The translations under genes and the position numbers were made by a program. From the NCBI RefSeq assembly GCF_002007205.1, contig NZ_LAZS01000005.1:1674001-1738000 (forward strand): a DNA stretch of 64,000 nucleotides, given 5' to 3'. Below, in pieces: positions 55,254 to 63,761 of the stretch (position 1 is the first letter of the stretch; each line of letters opens with the position of its first letter). This stretch comes from Ensifer adhaerens (GTDB lineage: Bacteria > Pseudomonadota > Alphaproteobacteria > Rhizobiales > Rhizobiaceae). The notes under the pieces were generated by a model. The model was not told the origin of the DNA. It made no database searches and saw only the letters and a program-made list of their open reading frames with translations.

Positions 55254-56645
55254 TCACCGTTTGATATCCCAGGTCGTCACCCGCTCGCCGGTTGCCGGAT
55301 CCTTGCCGTCCTTGAGCTGAACACCGCGCGCCAAGAGATCGTCGCGGATCTTGTCGGCTTCTGCGAAGTTCTTCGCCTTCAGCAGTTCCAGACGGGCCCG
55401 AACGCGACTGTCGATGTCGCGGACCAGCCCCTCGTCGAGCTCGATCGCCTGCGGCACCACGCCGATCAGCGCTGCACTGGCGGCAAAGGTGCCGAGCAGC
55501 TTCGGGTCGGCCGCCGCCTTCTGGGCAAGCGCATGGATCGCCTGAATGGCCGCGACGGTATTGAGGTCGTCGGCGAGTGCGGCAACCACGGCCGGATCGG
55601 CCTCACCCTTGGCGTCACCCGGAACCGGCCACTTCGACAAGAGGTGTTCCGCTTCCTCCAGCCGCTTCACCGAGAAATCGATCGGTTCGCGATAGTGCGT
55701 CATCAGCATGGCAAGCCTCAGCACATCGCCCGGCCACTGACGGCCGGCGAACTTTTCCGTGTGCAGCAGTTCGTAGATGGTGACGAAGTTGCCTTCGGAC
55801 TTCGACATCTTGCGGCCTTCGACCTGCAGGAAGCCGTTGTGCATCCAAACGTTCGCCATCACTTGCGTGCCGTGGGCGCAGCGGGACTGGGCGATCTCGT
55901 TTTCATGGTGCGGGAAGATGAGGTCCAGCCCGCCACCGTGGATATCGAAGACTTCGCCGAGATAGCGGCTGCTCATGGCCGAGCACTCGATGTGCCAGCC
56001 GGGACGGCCCCTGCCCCACGGCCCTTCCCAGCCCGGCTCGTTGTCGCCCGAAAGCTTCCACAGCACGAAGTCGCCGGGGTTCTTCTTGTGCGCCTCGACG
56101 GCAACACGGGCGCCCGCCTGCTGCTCATCGAGATTGCGCTTCGAAAGCTGCCCGTAGTCGGCCATCGATTTCGTGTCGAACAGGACCTCGCCGCCCGCCT
56201 GATAGGCATGGCCCTTGGCGAGGAGCTTTTCGATGATGTCGATCATCTGGGCGATATTCTCGGTCGCGCGTGGCTGGACGTCAGGGTCGAGGCAGCCGAG
56301 CGCCCTGGCATCGTCGAGAAACTGCGTTTCGGTCTTCTCCGTCACACGCCGGATCGCGTCGTTGAGCGGCAGGGTCGGATAGTCCCGCAGGGCGCGCGCG
56401 TTGATCTTGTCGTCGACGTCGGTGATGTTGCGCGCATAGGTGACGTGATCTGCGCCATAGACATGGCGCAGGAGGCGGAACAAGACGTCGAAGACGATGA
56501 CCGGTCGGGCATTGCCGATATGGGCATAGTCATAGACCGTCGGGCCGCAGACATACATGCGAACGTTGTCGGGATCGATCGGCCGGAACTCGGCCTTCTC
56601 CCGCGTCAGCGTGTTGTACAGCTTCAGTGTCGGCGTTCCGCCCAT
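55254..56645 (-). CDS. cysS: Cysteinyl-tRNA synthetase
   Basis: 463 residues from ATG 56645, with GGAGA upstream; a TTG two codons earlier abuts that site. The class I motifs are present: zinc ligand C33 and HIGN (42-45) in [42 protein letters not shown] and KMSKS near 285. The C-terminal helical domain is complete. It charges tRNA-Cys. The gene is monocistronic as far as can be seen; the VOC gene starts 106 bases further on. Confidence 0.96.
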   Translation of the reverse strand: MGGTPTLKLYNTLTREKAEFRPIDPDNVRMYVCGPTVYDYAHIGNARPVIVFDVLFRLLRHVYGADHVTYARNITDVDDKINARALRDYPTLPLNDAIRRVTEKTETQFLDDARALGCLDPDVQPRATENIAQMIDIIEKLLAKGHAYQAGGEVLFDTKSMADYGQLSKRNLDEQQAGARVAVEAHKKNPGDFVLWKLSGDNEPGWEGPWGRGRPGWHIECSAMSSRYLGEVFDIHGGGLDLIFPHHENEIAQSRCAHGTQVMANVWMHNGFLQVEGRKMSKSEGNFVTIYELLHTEKFAGRQWPGDVLRLAMLMTHYREPIDFSVKRLEEAEHLLSKWPVPGDAKGEADPAVVAALADDLNTVAAIQAIHALAQKAAADPKLLGTFAASAALIGVVPQAIELDEGLVRDIDSRVRARLELLKAKNFAEADKIRDDLLARGVQLKDGKDPATGERVTTWDIKR

Positions 56646-57060
56646 TGCCAATCTCCAAAATGCATACGACCGTCAAAACACGGCACCCGGGAGGCCCGCA
56701 CGTTTGTCATCTTGGATTTTAGGAGACGAAAACGGCCAGGCCAGCGGAGCGCTAGCGAATAATCTTCCGGCAGATAATGCAGGTAACCGTTTTCATGGGC
56801 TCACTTATCGCGCGTCGCCCGATTTCGGTCAAGAGGTCAGCCGCGTGCAAGCACAGCCGACTATCGAAAGGATTCCGCGGTCATGGATTTGTCATGATTA
56901 GGCTTATCTGAGATCGCCATGCGGAAAACAGATTCGCGGTGTAGTTGGTAGCACACCACGAAACCCTGTCTCCGGATAGCAAGGAGGAGCGCCGTTTTCG
57001 TGAAGACGTGCGAAAGCGGCAGTGTATCCGGCTCGGGAAAGCATCAAGGAGTGAGTGCAA
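56646..57060. other. cysS / small ORF divergent intergenic region
   Basis: 415 bases. A small inverted repeat GGTGT / ACACC (56938-56957) encloses GTTGGTAG, which looks like a tRNA D-arm, but no anticodon or T-arm follows. Otherwise no coding signal or clear promoter was found. The region could hold a small RNA or simply promoters for cysS and the 47-residue ORF. Confidence 0.4.
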
Positions 57061-57204
57061 GTGAAAGCCGCAAAGACCAAAGACATCGCCAAATCCGCCA
57101 ACCTCGTCGAACAGTATCGCCCGCTCGGCCTGAAGGCCGTGCTTGCCGCAGCGCTGCAGGTCAAGGCGAAGCCGACCGGCAAGCTGACCAAGCGGCCGGT
57201 CTGA
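57061..57204 (+). CDS. Small basic protein, 47 residues (hypothetical)
   Basis: A GTG-started frame of 47 codons, with AAGGAG about 9 bases upstream (an in-frame GTG two codons earlier is possible). The translation begins MKAAKTKDIAKSANLVEQYR and ends GKLTKRPV; it is rich in Lys and Ala with a short amphipathic helix (YRPLGLKAVLAAALQVK). The strong ribosome site, the clean stop and codon use like the neighbouring genes support a real gene. Function unknown; the basic, helical character would suit nucleic-acid or membrane contact (inference). It converges with the SRAP gene. Confidence 0.6.
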   Translation: MKAAKTKDIAKSANLVEQYRPLGLKAVLAAALQVKAKPTGKLTKRPV

Positions 57205-57223
57205 CGCTTCCGAGGTTCTTCCT

Positions 57224-58003
57224 CTAGAACAGCGACATCTGCCCGCCATCCGGCTCGGTCGGCTTGCTCTTGCCTTTTGGCTGGGCATCCGCGGCCGGCC
57301 TCGGCGTTACGGTGTCCTGGATTTCGGGACCGGTATTGGCGACCTTGTTGACCTTGTCCGATACCGGGATCGCCTCGAAATAGTCCTCTGCCACCGGACC
57401 GAAGAGATCCGCGACCTCGCGCGGCTCCTGCGTCTTGCAGTCCAGCCAGCGGGCGAAGTCCTCGGGCTCAATGACGACGGGCATGCGATCGTGAATCTGA
57501 CGGATCGAGGCGTTGGCGGCCGTCGTGAGGATCGCGGCGGTGTCGACTTCCGAGCCATCGGCCGATGACCAGGTCTCCATCAGGCCGGCGAAAGCGACGA
57601 TGCCGCCCTTCCGCGGGCGCACCCAATAGGCCTGCGAAGGCTCGCGGCTGCCCTTCGGCGGCCGGCGCCACTCATAGAAGCCGGAGGCCGGCACGAGAAC
57701 GCGCCGGTGCCGCATGGCGGCGCGAAACGAGGCCTTGTCGATTGCGGATTCGGCGCGGGCATTGATCAGCAGCGGAAAGTCGCGCGGATCCTTGACCCAG
57801 CCGGGCATGAAGCCCCAGCGCACGAGCACCGCCTTGCGCTCGGGCAGGTTGCTGACGGGTGCCGCGCGCTCGCCGGCCACGACAACCATGATCGGCTGGG
57901 TTGGCGCGATGTTGAAGCGCGCCGGAAAGTCGTCGCTTTCCAGCAGGCTGAACAATTCCATCATTTCATCGGGGGTCGCCGTCAGCGCAAAACGTCCGCA
58001 CAT
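57224..58003 (-). CDS. SOS response-associated peptidase (SRAP/HMCES family)
   Basis: 259 residues from ATG 58003, directly followed by the catalytic C2 (MCGRFALTATPDE). Removal of Met exposes Cys, which forms a thiazolidine crosslink with abasic sites in single-stranded DNA (YedK/HMCES mechanism). RFNIAPTQP, WGFMPGWVKD, INARAES, PASGFYEW (catalytic Glu) and HDRMPVVI are all present. The frame is open upstream, but the family always starts at MCGR. A C-terminal extension of about 30 residues, rich in Pro, Lys and Gln, is usual in rhizobia. It is divergent from a Nudix gene, 61 bases away. Confidence 0.94.
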   Translation of the reverse strand: MCGRFALTATPDEMMELFSLLESDDFPARFNIAPTQPIMVVVAGERAAPVSNLPERKAVLVRWGFMPGWVKDPRDFPLLINARAESAIDKASFRAAMRHRRVLVPASGFYEWRRPPKGSREPSQAYWVRPRKGGIVAFAGLMETWSSADGSEVDTAAILTTAANASIRQIHDRMPVVIEPEDFARWLDCKTQEPREVADLFGPVAEDYFEAIPVSDKVNKVANTGPEIQDTVTPRPAADAQPKGKSKPTEPDGGQMSLF

Positions 58004-58064
58004 GACATCGATGTGGCACTTCACGTAGGATGGGTCAACGCTACCAAGACGATTTGATTCCCTG

Positions 58065-58535
58065 ATGCCGACCAAGCCCGAACTCGCTTCCTCCGTCATT
58101 CTCGAACGCGACGGTCGCTACCTGCTCGTTCGGCGGGCCAACCCGCCGTCGGCCGACATGTACGCCTTTCCGGGCGGACGGGCGGAGCCCGGCGAGACGC
58201 CGGCGGAGACAGCACTTCGCGAATTGTTCGAGGAAACCGGCATCAGGGCCCGCAATCCCGCGCTGTTCGAAATCTACGATCTGCCGGGCAAGGAGTCCGA
58301 AGGGCGGCATTTCCTGCTTTCGGTGTTCAGGGCGGAGGCCGATGCCGACGTCGTTGCCATCGCCAGCGACGATGCCGCCGGGCTCGGCTGGTTCACGCCC
58401 GAGGAAATCTTCGCCCTGCCGATCCCCGACAGCGTGCGCGAATGTGTGGAAAGACTCTCAGGCGCCGATACGAAGCCGGCGAAAGCGGGCGATGGCCTTG
58501 AAACCGCCGCCAATTCGGGCTTGATGAAATCATGA
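58065..58535 (+). CDS. Nudix hydrolase
   Basis: 156 residues. The Nudix box runs from G38 to I61 (GGRAEPGETPAET followed by ALRELFEETGI) and fits GxxxxxExxxxxxxREUxEExGU exactly. The N-terminus LASSVILERDGRYLLVRRAN is that of ADP-ribose pyrophosphatase-like or MutT-like members. The substrate is unknown. It shares an ATGA overlap with the next gene, and its promoter region is shared with the divergent DNA-repair SRAP gene. Confidence 0.9.
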   Translation: MPTKPELASSVILERDGRYLLVRRANPPSADMYAFPGGRAEPGETPAETALRELFEETGIRARNPALFEIYDLPGKESEGRHFLLSVFRAEADADVVAIASDDAAGLGWFTPEEIFALPIPDSVRECVERLSGADTKPAKAGDGLETAANSGLMKS

Positions 58536-58984
58536 TCCCTGCCCCGATCCTCTCAAGGCTCGCGCTCGCCGGCCTCGCCTTGACGGTCGCCACCGGCGCC
58601 GCAGCGCAGAAGACACCGACAAAAGAACCGGCCAAGACCGAGACCGCTGCCCCCGCGCCTGCCATCGAGGAAGAGAAGTCGACGCCCTATGACCAGCGGC
58701 TGGTTCGGCTTTCCGAGATCCTGGGCTCCGTGCATTACCTGAGGAATCTGTGCGTCAAGGAACCGGAGGATGTCTGGCGCCGCTCGATGCAGGATCTGAT
58801 CGACAAGGAAACCGCCAGCGAAATCAAAAGGCGCGAGCGGATGACCGCCGCCTTCAACCGCGGGTATCGCACCTTCGCATCGGTTTATACGGCCTGCACC
58901 GGGCCGGCGATCGTCGCGGAGCAGCGATATCGTGCCGAAGGCGCAACACTTGCGTCAGAAATCGTCGCCCGCTTTGGAAATTAG
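58532..58984 (+). CDS. TIGR02301-family periplasmic protein
   Basis: 150 residues with a signal peptide ending near TGAAA-QK, then a Pro/Thr/Glu-rich linker and a conserved helical domain with YDQRLVRLSEILGSVHYLR, LCVKEPEDVWR and FNRGYRTFASVYTACT. Two cysteines (in LRNLCV and YTACTG) may form a disulfide. The family is limited to alphaproteobacteria, and no function is known. The start overlaps the Nudix stop by 4 bases, so the two are co-expressed. Confidence 0.85.
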   Translation: MIPAPILSRLALAGLALTVATGAAAQKTPTKEPAKTETAAPAPAIEEEKSTPYDQRLVRLSEILGSVHYLRNLCVKEPEDVWRRSMQDLIDKETASEIKRRERMTAAFNRGYRTFASVYTACTGPAIVAEQRYRAEGATLASEIVARFGN

Positions 58985-59115
58985 CAATAAATTAACCTCT
59001 TTTCTCACGACCCCGTGTCGTTTCGGGAAAAGGCTGCTAAGTTCGTTAAGAGAGTGGTAAGAAGTGGCGAGTCCGTCACGGTCGTTCAGTCGGAGTTCAG
59101 CCGGACGGCCAAAGA

Positions 59116-59412
59116 ATGAACCGCTTGCACAATGGAAGTCGCATGGAACGAATGATGGAACCAAGCCTGACCGACATCGATGACATGATCGTCCACGAGA
59201 AAATGCAGGCTGCGCTGGAACACCAGAGCGAGGCCTGGGCGGACGGCATGGCCGACGGTATCGAGCCGGAAATCATCGCCGATGCGGCCATCGCGCTTGC
59301 CATGCGGGAAACCGTTCGGCTTCATGGCGAAGACGGCGCCGAAGCAATGCTCAATTCGCTTCGCGAGCGCGTGCTTGCCGGCGAGTTCTCGCCCCAGCGC
59401 TCGCTTCAGTAA
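59116..59412 (+). CDS. Conserved hypothetical small acidic protein
   Basis: 98 residues if the first ATG is used; the ATG at 59143 (MERMMEPSLTD) has GGAAG 4 bases upstream and is an equally good start. The protein is acidic and helical (MIVHEKMQAALEHQSEAWAD, IADAAIALAMRETVRL), with no membrane segment and no cysteine. I do not recognise a family. It lies 15 bases before the next gene, suggesting joint transcription. Confidence 0.65.
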   Translation: MNRLHNGSRMERMMEPSLTDIDDMIVHEKMQAALEHQSEAWADGMADGIEPEIIADAAIALAMRETVRLHGEDGAEAMLNSLRERVLAGEFSPQRSLQ

Positions 59413-59427
59413 TATCAGGACTGCCCG

Positions 59428-60219
59428 ATGTCTCGGAACCTTGCAAACCGGACCCTTCCGGTTCGCCTCGTCACGCTGCTCTTGGCCGGTGTCGCTTTGT
59501 CCACCCCGGCAGCGGTTACTCCCGCCTTCGCGCTCAGCGAGTTGCAGGGCGAGCAGCAACCTGCTCCTGCCCAACAGCCCGCTGCCGGCGACCAGAAGGC
59601 GACGCCGCCCGCAGCCGAGCCCGTTGCCGAAGAGCCGGATGAGGAAGAGAAGCTTCCACTCGAAATCCCGATGCCCGATCCGCTGATCAACAAGTCAGCG
59701 ACAGCCACCAAGGACGAGCCGCCCGCAGCCGAGGAGCCGGAGACGGCCGGACCCGTTGAGGTCCTGACCGACATTTCCAAGATACCGGCGCCGGTTGCCC
59801 GGATGCGCGAGCTCATCGTTGAAGCGGCTGCGTCCGGCGACATCGAGCGGTTGCGCCCATTGCTCGGCAAGGGCCCGAACCAGACCCAGGTCACCGGCGT
59901 CACCGGCGACGAAGACCCGGTGTCGATCCTGAAGAGCCTTTCGGGCGACCAGGAAGGTGTCGAAATTCTCGCGATCCTGCTCGACGTGCTGTCGACCGGC
60001 TTCGTGCTGGTAGACAAGGGAACGCCGCAGGAGGCCTATGTCTGGCCCTATTTCGCGGAAAAGAAGCTTTCCACGCTGACGGCGCCGGAAAAGGTCGACC
60101 TGTTCCGGCTGGTGACCGCCGGCGACTTTGCCGACATGGAAGAATTCGGCAGCTACAACTTCTACCGCGTCGGCATCATGCCGGACGGAAAGTGGAAATT
60201 CTTTATCGCCGGCGACTGA
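59428..60219 (+). CDS. Conserved periplasmic protein of unknown function
   Basis: 263 residues. A twin-segment signal peptide (PVRLVTLLLAGVALSTPAA) ends near AFA-LS. It is followed by about 90 residues rich in Pro, Ala and Glu and then a folded C-terminal domain with IPAPVARMRELIVEAAASGD, LKSLSGDQEGVEILAILLDV and FYRVGIMPDGKWKFFIAGD. Rhizobia have close relatives of unknown role. The C-terminal WKFF-AGD ending recalls limited-specificity stress proteins, but no assignment is safe. Confidence 0.75.
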   Translation: MSRNLANRTLPVRLVTLLLAGVALSTPAAVTPAFALSELQGEQQPAPAQQPAAGDQKATPPAAEPVAEEPDEEEKLPLEIPMPDPLINKSATATKDEPPAAEEPETAGPVEVLTDISKIPAPVARMRELIVEAAASGDIERLRPLLGKGPNQTQVTGVTGDEDPVSILKSLSGDQEGVEILAILLDVLSTGFVLVDKGTPQEAYVWPYFAEKKLSTLTAPEKVDLFRLVTAGDFADMEEFGSYNFYRVGIMPDGKWKFFIAGD

Positions 60220-60374
60220 GCGCCGGCGATCTGCTTGCCGTTGGCAGCCGAACATCCTACCTCTTCGCCAAGAGATCGCCGGCGAGACGGGGCCTGAGTC
60301 GGCCGCGGCCACCCAGGTGATCGTTTGCCAGGCTAGCGCGGGAGCCTCCCCTCCCGTCGAACAGGATTCGAACG

Positions 60375-61223
60375 ATGCCCAGAGTTCGCCTCGACGATCG
60401 CGCGATCGTCTCCGTTTCCGGCAAGGACGCGGAAGATCTTCTTCAGGGACTGATCACCACCGACCTCGACGCGCTTGGGCCCGACGAGGCGCGTCCCGGC
60501 GCGCTTCTGACGCCACAGGGCAAGATCCTGTTCGAGTTCCTGATCTCCCGCGACGGTGAAGGCCTCCGGCTGGAAACGGCACGCGACCAGGCGGAAGCAC
60601 TGCTGAAGCGCCTGACGATGTACAAGCTTCGCTCGGCGGTAGAGCTTTCGATCAATGCTCCCGACGCCGTCACAGTGGTCTTCGACGAAGCAGCGCCTGA
60701 GGGTGCGTACCGGGACCATCGCTTCGAGAAGGCCGGCATCGCGCTCTTCCGTGCCTACGGCGAGCCGGCCGGCGACACGGCCGGCGTAGCGGACCTCGAA
60801 CGGCTCCGCATCGCAGCGGGAATCGCGAATGCCGGCGCCGATTATGCGACGCAGGACGCCTTCCCCCATGACGTGCTCCTGGACAAGAACGGCGGCCTCT
60901 CCTTCAAGAAAGGATGCTATGTCGGGCAGGAAGTGGTGTCGCGCATGCAGCACCGCAGCACGCCGCGCCGCAGGGTCGTGATCGTTTCCGCGGATGCCGC
61001 CCTTCCCGCTACGGGAACGACAATCACCGCGAACGACAAGGCGATCGGCGCGTTGGGCACGGTCCGGGGCAAGTCGGCGCTGGCGATCGTGCGGATCGAC
61101 AAGGCCGGCGAAGCCATGGCGAACGGGATTCCGCTGCTCGCCGGCGACGTGCCGGTGAGCATGGCTCTTCCCGAATGGACCGGCCTCACCTTCCCGACCA
61201 GCACGGACGAGGCAAGCGCGTGA
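60375..61223 (+). CDS. ygfZ: YgfZ/GcvT-family Fe-S cluster repair factor
   Basis: 282 residues with the family signature KGCYVGQEVVSRM (from about 180), whose Cys is essential in E. coli YgfZ. The N-terminus SVSGKDAEDLLQGLITTDL and the GKILFEFLI stretch are typical of the folate-binding T-protein fold. YgfZ/Iba57 proteins take part in maturing or repairing 4Fe-4S clusters. Its TGA overlaps the GTG of the next gene, the first of a tightly packed string of four genes. Confidence 0.92.
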   Translation: MPRVRLDDRAIVSVSGKDAEDLLQGLITTDLDALGPDEARPGALLTPQGKILFEFLISRDGEGLRLETARDQAEALLKRLTMYKLRSAVELSINAPDAVTVVFDEAAPEGAYRDHRFEKAGIALFRAYGEPAGDTAGVADLERLRIAAGIANAGADYATQDAFPHDVLLDKNGGLSFKKGCYVGQEVVSRMQHRSTPRRRVVIVSADAALPATGTTITANDKAIGALGTVRGKSALAIVRIDKAGEAMANGIPLLAGDVPVSMALPEWTGLTFPTSTDEASA

Positions 61224-61828
61224 CGACGGCCCGCGCCTGGCAGCGCATGCTTTCCGGCCGAAGGCTGGATCTGCTCGACCCATCGCCGCTCGACGTCGAG
61301 ATCGGCGATATCGCCCACGGCCTTGCGCGCGTGGCGCGCTGGAACGGGCAGACCGCCGGCGACCACGCCTTTTCCGTGGCGCAGCACAGCCTGATGGTCG
61401 AGGACATCTTTCGCCGCAGCAACAAATGCAGCACCGACGACTGCCTGCTGGCGCTTTTGCACGACGCGCCGGAATATGTAATCGGCGACATGATCTCGCC
61501 GTTCAAGGCGGTGGTCGGCGGCGGCTATAAATTGGTCGAGAAGCGGCTTGAAAGCGCCATCCACTTGCGCTTCGGCCTGCCTCCGCATTGCTCCAAGGAA
61601 TTGAAGGATCGCATCAAGAAGGCCGACCATGTCGCGGCCTATTTCGAAGCGACAGTGCTTGCCGGCTTCTCCATCGAGGAGGCGCGCAAGTTCTTCGGCC
61701 AGCCGCGCGGCATCACCCGCGAAACGCTGCAGATCGATCCCTTGCCGGCGGTCGAAGCGCAGCGGCTGTTCACCGAGCGGTTCCTCACGCTGGAAGCGCA
61801 GCGCCTGCCTGCGCGCGCGGAAATCTGA
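61220..61828 (+). CDS. HD-domain hydrolase, YfbR-like nucleotidase
   Basis: 202 residues from GTG 61220, overlapping the ygfZ stop by 4 bases. The HD metal site is complete: WNGQTAGDHAFSVAQHSLMV gives the first histidines, ALLHDAPEYVIGDMISPFK supplies HD and the following acid, and IKKADHVAAYFEA the last Asp. This is the layout of YfbR, a 5'-deoxynucleotidase, and of related rhizobial phosphohydrolases. The open frame extends upstream inside ygfZ, but the overlap start fits best. The phosphatase gene begins one base after its stop. Confidence 0.88.
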   Translation: MTTARAWQRMLSGRRLDLLDPSPLDVEIGDIAHGLARVARWNGQTAGDHAFSVAQHSLMVEDIFRRSNKCSTDDCLLALLHDAPEYVIGDMISPFKAVVGGGYKLVEKRLESAIHLRFGLPPHCSKELKDRIKKADHVAAYFEATVLAGFSIEEARKFFGQPRGITRETLQIDPLPAVEAQRLFTERFLTLEAQRLPARAEI

Positions 61829-61829
61829 C

Positions 61830-62369
61830 ATGTCCGGCATCATCGTTTCGCCGCTTTCCCGCATCGCCGAAATGGCCGTCCGACACGGCTGCACCGAGAT
61901 GATCAGCCTCGTTGCCAAGGGCCAGGACTTTCATCGGCCCGGCGTCATCGCCAAGGCGCGGCACCTGACGCTCGGCATGAACGACATCACCTTTGCCGGC
62001 ACCGGCGATCTCATCGCGCCGCAGGAAGACCATGTCCGGCAGATCATTGCCTTTGCGCGCGAATGGGACCGCGCACGGCCGCTCCTCGTTCATTGCTGGA
62101 TGGGCGTCTCACGCTCGCCCGCGGCTGCACTCATCGCCGCGCTCGCGGCCGAGCCGGACCAGGACGACGCGGAACTGGTGCAGCGGCTGCGCCACGCCTC
62201 CCCCTATGCCACGCCGAACAGCCGGCTCGTCGAGATCGGCGATGCCGTGCTCGAGCGCCATGGGCGGCTGATTTCCGCCGTTCGCGCGATCGGCCGCGGC
62301 GCGGATGCCGACGGCAATGCACCCTTTATCCTGCCGCTTGCTTCCCAGGGAGCAGCCGTTGCCGATTGA
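61830..62369 (+). CDS. Tyrosine/dual-specificity-type phosphatase (CX5R)
   Basis: 179 residues from ATG 61830. The P-loop is HCWMGVSRS (about 90-98), a CX5R motif with Cys nucleophile and Arg in place, preceded by RPLLVHCW. The upstream part has the strands of a small cysteine phosphatase fold (EMISLVAKGQDFHRPGVIA; GMNDITFAGTG). General-acid Asp is probably D-containing GMND (about 50-53). The substrate could be a protein, phosphoinositide or nucleotide. It is embedded between an HD nucleotidase and a NAD regulator. Confidence 0.85.
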   Translation: MSGIIVSPLSRIAEMAVRHGCTEMISLVAKGQDFHRPGVIAKARHLTLGMNDITFAGTGDLIAPQEDHVRQIIAFAREWDRARPLLVHCWMGVSRSPAAALIAALAAEPDQDDAELVQRLRHASPYATPNSRLVEIGDAVLERHGRLISAVRAIGRGADADGNAPFILPLASQGAAVAD

Positions 62370-63339
62370 GACGCAGCCGATAACCGTCGAGATCGGCCTC
62401 AATGCGGCGATCGTCGCCGTCGTCAACCGCAGCCCGCGCATCCTCGCCGTCAGCGAAACCGACGGTGACGTGCGCGACAGCCTGCCCTTCGGCCCTTTCG
62501 ATCCGGCGCTTCACCGGACATTTGAAACGAGCCTTCGCGATCGCGTCGAAAAGCGCACGGCGCTGAAGCTCGGCTATATCGAGCAGCTCTACACCTTCGG
62601 CGATCGCGGCCGCCAGCGACAGCCCGGCGAAGAGGGCAAACACATGGTCTCGGTCGGCTATCTGGCGCTGACGAGAACCGACGCCGAAAACACCGAGCGA
62701 CTGGCCGAAGCCGGCGCACACTGGCGCGACTGGTACGGCTACCTGCCCTGGGAAGACTGGCGGCAAGGTCGCCCGGCGGTGCTCGATCAGGCGATCCTGC
62801 CGGCGCTTTCCCGCTGGGAAACCGGCGTGTCCGGCGACGAGCAGGCCGCCCGGATTGCCGGGCGCCGGGCGCGCATTCGCCTGGCCTTCGGCCTCGGCGA
62901 TTTTCCCTGGGACGAGGAACGGGTGCTGGAGCGCTATGAACTGCTCTACGAGGCAGGGCTCGTGCCCGAAGCGGCCATCGACGGCCACGGCAACGGCAGC
63001 GACATTCTGACCGTCGGGCTGGCGATGCGCCACGACCATCGCCGCATCGTCGCCACCGCGATGGCGAGGCTGCGCGGCAAGATCAAGTACCGACCGGTCG
63101 TCTTCGAACTGATGCCGCCGGAGTTCACGCTGACCGATCTGCAGGCGACCGTCGAGGCGATCTCCGGCCGCCACCTGCACAAGCAGAACTTCCGCCGCCT
63201 CGTCGAAGGGGCAGAACTGGTGGAACCGACCGGCATGACGCTTTCGTCCACCGGCGGGCGCCCGGCCGCACTCTTCCGCTTTCGCCGCCAGATCCTCGAC
63301 GAGCGCCCTGCCCCCGGGCTCAAGGTCGGTGGGCGATGA
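62359..63339 (+). CDS. nadQ: NadQ/NrtR-type Nudix-related transcriptional repressor of NAD synthesis
   Basis: 326 residues from TTG 62359, picked because GGGAG stands 6 bases upstream; longer ATG starts lie deeper inside the phosphatase gene. The N-terminal domain is Nudix-like (VEIGLNAAIVAVVNRSPRIL; YTFGDRGRQRQPGEEG) and lacks a convincing catalytic box. The C-terminal winged helix is the NrtR type (MPPEFTLTDLQATVEAISG, KQNFRRLVEGAELVEPTG). NadQ proteins control nadABC in Rhizobiales, and nadC lies 420 bases downstream on the other strand, which supports this reading. The start overlaps the phosphatase gene by 11 bases. Confidence 0.8.
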   Translation: MPIETQPITVEIGLNAAIVAVVNRSPRILAVSETDGDVRDSLPFGPFDPALHRTFETSLRDRVEKRTALKLGYIEQLYTFGDRGRQRQPGEEGKHMVSVGYLALTRTDAENTERLAEAGAHWRDWYGYLPWEDWRQGRPAVLDQAILPALSRWETGVSGDEQAARIAGRRARIRLAFGLGDFPWDEERVLERYELLYEAGLVPEAAIDGHGNGSDILTVGLAMRHDHRRIVATAMARLRGKIKYRPVVFELMPPEFTLTDLQATVEAISGRHLHKQNFRRLVEGAELVEPTGMTLSSTGGRPAALFRFRRQILDERPAPGLKVGGR

Positions 63340-63498
63340 TGGCGGCACCGATCCCTGAACCGCGGGTCGGCACCTAAAAATATCCGGCAGAACGCCCTAG
63401 ATATGCAGGGATGATGCTATAATCGGTGCAGCGGGAGCGACCGAACATTCGCCGCCTGCCGCCGAACGGCGCGACGTTTACGACCGAGGTGACAAGCC

Positions 63499-63744
63499 AT
63501 GCTGCTCGTACTGACCCTGCTCACGTCGCTGCTCGGCACCTCGCCCCAGTCAGGCACCGACGAGAAGCCGAAGATGCCCGACTACTTCAAGAACCAACAG
63601 GGCGGCGGCATGCAGCCGCAGACAACCATCTGCAATCTCAACAGCCAGGATCTGAACGGGCAGTTCCGGACCTGCCGCTACGACTGCGGCACGCAGATTA
63701 CCGTCGGCGAGCGTTTCTCCTGCCCGTTCATCATGCAGCGGTAA
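63499..63744 (+). CDS. Small secreted or anchored cysteine-containing protein
   Basis: 81 residues. A short hydrophobic N-terminus (MLLVLTLLTSLLG) acts as signal or anchor. The rest is polar with four cysteines in two close groups (TTICNLN; FRTCRYDCGTQIT; FSCPF), suggesting two disulfides. A good ribosome site (GAGGTGACAAGCC before the ATG) and a TATAAT at 63418-63423 support expression from its own promoter. Similar short proteins occur in rhizobia, without known function. It converges with nadC, 17 bases apart. Confidence 0.72.
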   Translation: MLLVLTLLTSLLGTSPQSGTDEKPKMPDYFKNQQGGGMQPQTTICNLNSQDLNGQFRTCRYDCGTQITVGERFSCPFIMQR

Positions 63745-63761
63745 CCCGGAGATCGGGATTT

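Noticed and set aside
56931-56975. tRNA-like stretch with GTTGGTAGCACACC
   Set aside because: Resembles a D-arm only; there is no acceptor pairing, anticodon arm or GTTCGA T-arm at the expected distances.
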